The translations under genes were made by a program, and so were the position numbers. Source: Liquidambar formosana (lineage: Eukaryota; Streptophyta; Magnoliopsida; Saxifragales; Altingiaceae). From it: a stretch of DNA of 64,000 nt. Below, piece by piece: positions 58,548 through 64,000 of this stretch; the first letter of the stretch is position 1, and the number at the start of each line of letters is the position of its first letter. The notes beneath the pieces are model-generated. The model saw only the letters and a list, made by a program, of their open reading frames with translations, was not told the DNA's origin and searched no databases. Location: assembly GCA_039720395.1 (NCBI GenBank), contig CM077832.1, forward strand, positions 25,383,607-25,447,606. The letters are read 5' to 3'.

Positions 58548-58728
58548 GTTCCTTAGTTAGAGTCTTTCCTGCTTTCAATAAAGTGTGTTCGCCTATCCCA
58601 CTCTGTGGAGTTAGGAGTCATTTCATAGTTGTGGCACCAAATTTTGTTTCCTTTTTGGTCTTCAAGTTTGTGTCTTTTGCTAGTTCCTTTAATGAAGTGT
58701 GTTTCTTTTATACATTATTTGCTTGCAG
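58548..58728 (+). other. Putative intron between protease and RT of element E
   Basis: The stretch is T-rich and non-conserved in coding terms, and it ends TACATTATTTGCTTGCAG, a good 3' splice site with polypyrimidine run. Ogre elements are known to carry an intron at exactly this place, between protease and RT. The donor is not certain: GTTCCT at 58548 is a weak candidate, and a better one could lie inside the protease ORF. The N-terminal residues translated from it (VSFLVFKFVSF) look unlike pol. Confidence 0.4.
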
Positions 58729-61700
58729 TGTTTCTTTTCTCTCTTCTATGGATATTTATGGCATGGATATAGATCCTAGGAATGACGTCCCCCCGGAGCT
58801 CGTCGAGCGAAGGAAAAGGGGTGTCACCGAACCTAACATGGATGAATTGGAATCAATCAATTTAGGGACAAATAAATTGCCAAAGATAATTAAAATTGGG
58901 ATAACCCTCTCACCACTTGAAAAAGAAAAGCTGATAGCCCTCTTAAAGGCCAACATAACAGCCTTTGCATGGTCTTATGAAGACATGCCCGGCATAGATC
59001 CAGACATTGTGCAGCATTTTATCCCCACCAATCTCCTTAAAAAGCCGGTAAAGCAAAAATTGAGAAGGTTAAAACCTGAATGGGCATTGAAGGTAAAGGA
59101 GGAAGTAACCAAGCAACTCGACACAGGATTCCTACAGGTTGTGGAGTATCCCGAGTGGTTATCTAACATAGTGCCTGTACCTAAAAAGGATGGAAAAGTA
59201 AGGATGTGTGTGGATTTTCGAGATCTTAATGCAGCAAGCCCTAAGGATGATTTTCCTTTGCCCCACATTGATGTGTTGGTAGACAGTACTGTAGGACATG
59301 CGCTTCTCTCTTTTATGGATGGATTTTCTGGATACAATCAGATAAAGATGGTGCCGCAAGATATAGAGAAAACAGCTTTTATCACACAGTGGGGAACATA
59401 TTGCTACAAAGTGATGCCGTTCGGTTTGAGAAATGCCGGGGCTACCTATCAGAGAGTTGCTACAACATTGCTACATGACATGATCCATAAGGAGGTGGAA
59501 GTGTATGTGGACGACATGATCGTGAAGTCCGTGGATCGAGAAGGACACTTCATGGCACTAGAAAGGTTCCTAGAGCAGGCAAAGAAGTATAACCTGCGAT
59601 TGAATCCTCAGAAATGCACCTTTGGTGTCACTGCGGGCAAGTTATTAGGATTCATGATTACTCAGAAGGGAATCGAGGTTGATCCAGGGAAAATCAAGGC
59701 CATTGTAGAGATGGAGCCGCCTAGCACAGAAAAGCAGATTCGAGGGTTTTTGGGGAGAATTCAGTACATAAGTAGGTTCATTGCTAACTTAACCATGGTG
59801 TGTGAGCTGATTTTCAAGTTGCTTAAGAAAGGTGTGCCGAAGGTATGGAACGAAGAATGTCAAAAAGCTTTTGAGACTATTAAAAGGTATTTGAGTAATC
59901 CACCAATTCTAGTTCCCCCGTGACAAGGTGAGCCGTTATTGTTATATTTGACGGTCATTGAAACCGCGACGGGAGCTATGCTAGCTCAGTACCTTGAGGG
60001 GTCGAAAAAGGAGAATGCCATTTATTACCTAAGCAAGAAGATGACAGACTATGAGGTGAAGTACAATGCCATAGAGAAGGCTTGTGTGGCTTTGGTGTGG
60101 GCAACTCAGAAACTCCGTCACTACATGATGTCCTATGAGGTCTTCTTGATAAGTCTTATGGACCCGCTGAAGTACTTGATAGAAAGGCCAGTTTTATCCT
60201 ACAGAACTACTCATTGGTCGATTCTTCTCAATGAATTCGACATAAAGTATGTAACACAGAAGTCAGTGAAAGGAAGTGTCATTGCAGATTACTTGGCTAG
60301 CTGCCCTGTGGCGTCATCAGAACAATTTAATGATCAATTCCCCGATGAGGATGTCCTGGAAATCAGAAAGAAGATCTGGAAGGTATACTTTGATGGAGCG
60401 GCGAATAAGAGAGGATATGGGATAGGAGTTATACTCGTCTCACCTGAAGAAGCATTTACACCCTTGGCGGTTAAGTTGGGGTTTGAAGCAACCAACAATA
60501 TCGCTGAGTATGAAGCCTGCATCCTTGCATTGGAAGCTGCACTGGAATTGGGGATCAAAAAGTTAGAGGTTTTCGGAGATTCAGCACTGATTATCTGCCA
60601 GATGAAGGGAGAGTGGAAGACTCGTGATGAGAAGCTGCTATTGTATCATGCCTACTTAGAAGCCTTGACTAAGGAATTTGTGGAAATAGAGTTCAATTAT
60701 TTGTCAAGAAATAAGAATCAGTTCGCCGATGCTTTGGCAACTCTAGCTTCTATGGTGGAAATCCCGTATGGTGGGAATGTAAAACCATTGGTGATAGAAT
60801 GTAGAGAAAAACCTGTGTATTGCTGCTCTATTCGAGAAGGAGAGGTGAAAGATGGCCATCCTTGGTACCATGACATCATGAAATTCATTGAGGAAAGGGA
60901 ATATCCGAAAGGAGCATCCCACGTTGATAGGAGAACACTAAGAAGGCTAGCCAGTCACTATGTTTTGTGTGGAGGAAAGCTATACCAGAGGTCATACGAT
61001 GGGGTCCATCTGTTGTGTGTCATCGAGGAAGAAGCTGAACGTCTTGTTAGTGAAATCCATGAAGGAGTTGGAGCACCGCACATGAATGGTTATCTGCTAG
61101 CTAAGAAAATCATGAGGTTGGGCTACTATTGGTCTACAATGGAGAGAGATTGCCATGCACATGTTAAGAAGTGTCACAAATGTCAGGTCTTTGCTAATGG
61201 ACAACACTTGCCTTCCATGCCTTTGACAAGCATGTCGTCGCCATGGCCTTTTGCAGTATGGGGAATAGATATAATTGGGCAGATTAAGCCGAAAACCTCC
61301 AATGGGCATGAATACATCTTGGTAGCTATTGATTACTTCACTAAGTGGGTAGAGGCTGCATCTTTCAAGACCCTAAATGCCAAGAAGGTAGCACAGTTCA
61401 TACAGCTCAACATCATCTACAGGTATGGGGTACCCCATGAGATTATTTCAAACAATGGTCAACACTTTCAGAAAGAAACCAGGGAGCTTTTGCAAAAATA
61501 CAGCATAGTGCGCCATCTATCCTCCCCTTATCACCCGCAGACTAATGGAGCAGTGGAGGCCGCCAACAAGAATGTTAAGAAGATACTACAGAAAACAGCT
61601 GACACTTACACTGATTGGCATGAGAAGTTACCCTTAGCCTTGTGGGGCTATAGAACATCCGTAAGATCGTCAACAGGGGCTACCCCCTATTCTTTGGTGT

Positions 61701-62107
61701 ATGGGATGGAGGCTGTTTTGCCTATTGAGTTGGAGGTACCGTCATTACGGGTTGCCATGGAGAGTCAGATAGCAGAAGCAGATTGGGTTAAGAACCGTTA
61801 TGATGAGCTGGCATTGCTCGATGAAAGGCGATTGAGGGCCTTGTATCATGTGCAGGGATATCAGCGAAGGGTTGCAAGAGCATTCAATAATCATGTCAAA
61901 GACCGAGGTTTGAAAACAGGGGATTTGGTGTTGAAAGAAATTAGAGCTCCAATTTTTGATCCACGAGGGAAATTCAAGCCAAGTTGGGGTGGCCCGTATG
62001 TCATTAAAGAGATATTGCCAGCAGGGGCTGTTCGCCTCATGGATTTAGATGGAATTGAGTTCGCTCGTCCTACCAATTTGGATCAATTAAAGAAGTATTA
62101 TGTGTAA
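58729..62107 (+). pseudogene. Element E pol: RT, RNase H, second RNase H, integrase; one TGA and a lost catalytic Asp
   Basis: One frame covers the region. RT runs from about 58980 to 59600 (VPVPKKDGKVRMCVDFRDLN, LLSFMDGFSGYNQIK, catalytic YVDDMIV). An in-frame TGA at 59921-59923 follows PPILVPP. Beyond it lie Ty3-type RNase H (AIYYLSKKMTDYEVKYNA), a second archaeal-type RNase H with complete D-E-D-D set (VYFDGAANKRGYG, NNIAEYEAC, VFGDSALI, NQFADAL), and integrase with HHCC (HEGVGAPH, CHKC). In the integrase core the first Asp (GIDIIG) and the Glu (GAVEAAN) are present, but the second catalytic Asp is Asn (IISNNGQHF). The C-terminus ends LDQLKKYYV. Confidence 0.9.
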
Positions 62108-62400
62108 GGCCTGCTAGGTTGAAAACCCATAAGGGCGGCCTAGGCAAAAGTTAAGGCATTTGAACTACGAGGGCCTGATTCCCCATTCCTAAAGAAAAAA
62201 AAAAAGAAAAAAGAGAAAAAAGAAATAAAAGAAAAAAGAAATAAAAAAAGAAAAAGAAAAAAGAAAAAAAAGAAAAAAGGATGGGGATACGTAGGCAACC
62301 CATAAAGTTACCTTGGGTGCGGTTCAAACAACACCACAACAACAAATCTCAAAATTGAATTATTATTGGCAATTCATTTAGAACTAATTGATTGACATAG
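62108..62400 (+). other. 3' untranslated region of element E
   Basis: It holds a purine tract of nearly only A and G (about 62192-62282), then GGATGGGGATACGTAGGCAA and CCTTGGGTGCGGTTCAAACA, resembling the TACGTAGGC...GGTTCAA motif in the LTRs. The final bases before the LTR (GATTGACATAG) are not a polypurine tract. Confidence 0.6.
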
Positions 62401-64000
62401 TGTCACACCCCATTTTTGCACCACCTTACTAGGGCTCATCATTTCATGCATGTTTTTATTTCGTTTTTGAGTCTAGTCACTTGCATTAGGTTTCTAGAGT
62501 CACAAGGACAATAGGTATGAATTTTTTGGTTCAAATTGGAGTTGATCTTGAGAGATAATAAGAAGCTTTTGTGACTTGAGGGGCATAATTGTCTTTTAAG
62601 TCCCAAACTTTTTATTTGACCTTGGAATGATCTCCAAATTGTCAATTGGAGTTCATATGGATGCATAAGAGGTATTTCTAGTGTCAATTTGATAAATCAA
62701 TGGCTTGGGATTAAAATGGCTCGATGTAGTTCAAGATTGGTTAATTGACCCTTCTTTGGGTTAGCTCTAATTGACTCTCAATTACCAACCAAATCTTTTC
62801 AAATTGACTTTCATTAGTCATCATTTTACTCCCAAAAGTGTTTTATGAAGTTCAATTTTGATATGGAAAGTGTTTGGTTTGACCCTATGTGCATGCCTAT
62901 GCTTAGCAAAGGTAGAGAATAGTGGTTAACCGCCTTGTTCAAACCTAACCATGCCCCCATGGTTAGTGGTTTTCAGCCTAAAATGTTTAAAAACATATTC
63001 CTCATCGAAACACGGTCGTTTTGGCTTTTGTTTCATCAAAATCGGAGTTAATTTGCCCCCTGAAACACTTCTAGAAGGGAAGGGAGACAAAACAGGCAAA
63101 AAATTAGAAGTGGGCTCGGGTGACCACCCAAGCCTAGGCGGCTAGCCGCCTGGGCCCAGGTGGCTAGCCGCCCAGCCTTGGGTGGTCACCCGAGACCACT
63201 TTCCTATTTTCACTCTAACTCCTTGCTGAAGCGGACTCTTGCCTATTTTGACGTATTTGGGCTCTTTTGGACGAGTTTCCTTCTATTTTTTGGTAACTTC
63301 TGAGTTACTTAAGCCCCAAGGAGGTCTCTAATAGCCCTTGGATTAATTTTTAGGGTTTTAATCCTAGCCATTGGTTAATCCTAATGAAACTCTATAAATA
63401 CCCCCTATGCTTTAGCACAAGGGGGAGCCACTTTATGCATTAATACTTGAGTGTTTGAGAGAGAATAAGAGAGAGAGACTTGAAGGAGAGCTGGAGTTCT
63501 TGCTGTAGCCTTGGAGAACATTGATTCAAGTCATCCATAAGAGCAAGAGGGAGTTCATACAGCAGCAAGGAAGGCCCTTCCTAAGGTATTCTCCTTCTCT
63601 ATTCAAGCTTAAACTAGGTTTTCATATGGGTTAGGCTTATTGCATGTTAAAGGTAACTTTTTTATCATGTATTAACACTCTAGCTAGTTAATATACATGG
63701 AATATCTATTGTTTATCTACTTTTTAGCATGCTTTAGGGCTGTCCTATGTGTTTTTTATGCATAGTTATGGTTCTTGTGCTCCTGTTGCCCTTGTGCTAG
63801 GATTAGTGTCATTGCATGTTAGAGTTAGGATTTTCATCATGTTATGTTGCTGTAGTTAGTTAATATGCATTATTTAATTTATGTTTAGTTTGGTTTTAGC
63901 ATGACTAAAGTATGTTGTGTATGTCTTTAAGCATATTTGTGAGTTTAGGGTTTTAGAGTCATTGTTTTATGTTAGTTTTCATATAGCATGATAAAGTAGA
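62401..64000 (+). mobile_element. Tat LTR, subtype 2 (5' part, runs off the window)
   Basis: It begins TGTCACACCCCATTTTTGCA. The first ~430 bp match the solo LTR at 37805-40582 (reverse) far better than the 5' LTR of element E. It then departs from the solo LTR, carries the 80-bp hairpin (63115-63194), a TATA box (63393-63400), and near 63570 rejoins the solo LTR (AAGGCCCTTCCTAAGGTATT). It is either the 3' LTR of a recombinant element E or a separate insertion with CATAG (62396-62400) as target. Confidence 0.82.
63115..63194. repeat. 80-bp GC-rich palindrome in LTR
   Basis: Starts CTCGGGTGACCACCC and ends GGTGGTCACCCGAG. It is the same length as the three other LTR copies, although this LTR is of another subtype. 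Confidence 0.8.

Larger units (their letters stand above)
41308..62400 (+). mobile_element. Element E: Tat/Ogre-like Ty3/gypsy element, nearly full length
   Basis: It comprises a 5' LTR (41308-44375), primer site (44380-44397), leader, inserted copia F (45246-55099 including one target copy), gag (55105), protease ORF (56862-58547), a putative intron, RT/RNase H/second RNase H/integrase (to 62107), and a 3' untranslated region. The second RNase H and the tRNA-Arg-type primer site place it in the Tat branch. The LTR that follows at 62401 is a different subtype and may be a separate insertion, so the true 3' end of E is uncertain. Confidence 0.82.

Noticed and set aside
62192..62282. A/G-rich tract taken as the polypurine tract of element E
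   Set aside because: A polypurine tract should abut the 3' LTR. Here about 120 bp of ordinary sequence separate it from the LTR at 62401.

Overview
This is repeat-dominated nuclear DNA from a flowering plant. The evidence is a tower of nested plant transposons: Ty3/gypsy Tat/Ogre-like elements with about 3-kb LTRs and a tRNA-Arg-type primer site, Ty1/copia elements with a tRNA-iMet primer site, an En/Spm-type CACTA transposon and a Helitron. There are also plant-telomere-like CCCTAAA motifs, AT-rich spacers and introns. I found no intact single-copy host gene, rRNA, tRNA, CRISPR array or prokaryotic feature. One 100-N assembly gap lies at 31557-31656. The species cannot be fixed from sequence alone.

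Layout from outside in. (A) 1-4286 is a Tat-like element in + orientation: the 3' part of its LTR, primer site, leader and a broken gag. (B) It is cut at 4287 by a large palindromic retroelement derivative. This has an inverted LTR (4287-7419), a left arm (7420-9624), a spacer of about 40 bp, a right arm (9664-11339 and 34442-34686), and a second LTR in the opposite orientation (34687-36535 before interruption). (C) The right arm of B is split by a CACTA transposon of about 23 kb (11342-34438). It carries a decayed TNP2-like transposase gene, a decayed TNPA-like gene, a 117-bp subterminal array, an 850-bp Helitron, a SIRE-like LTR fragment, and probable captured host exons and promoter sequence. 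(D) The right LTR of B is split at 36536 by a copia element. That copia's LTR contains a complete solo Tat LTR (37805-40582) with a perfect CTATT target duplication. (E) The copia's RNase H coding region is cut at 41308 by another Tat/Ogre-like element (41308-62400), whose gag, protease and pol are nearly full length but carry stops and a frameshift. (F) The leader of E holds a young copia element (45246-55094) with two 1692-bp LTRs and a perfect CCAAC target duplication. (G) At 62401 a Tat LTR of a different subtype begins and runs off the window.

How the parts work together. Copia F has nearly identical LTRs and an intact gag, but its pol is ruined, so it was probably mobilised by enzymes from another element. 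Element E keeps RT with YVDD, a standard RNase H and a second archaeal-type RNase H, but it has premature stops and an Asn in place of the second catalytic Asp of integrase. The CACTA proteins carry several stops. Everything here therefore looks immobile, unless complemented in trans.

The most unusual object is palindrome B, two copies of about 5.3 kb of LTR plus arm sequence meeting head to head around position 9642. If transcribed across the centre it would give a very long hairpin RNA matching active Tat-family LTRs, which could be a source of siRNAs.
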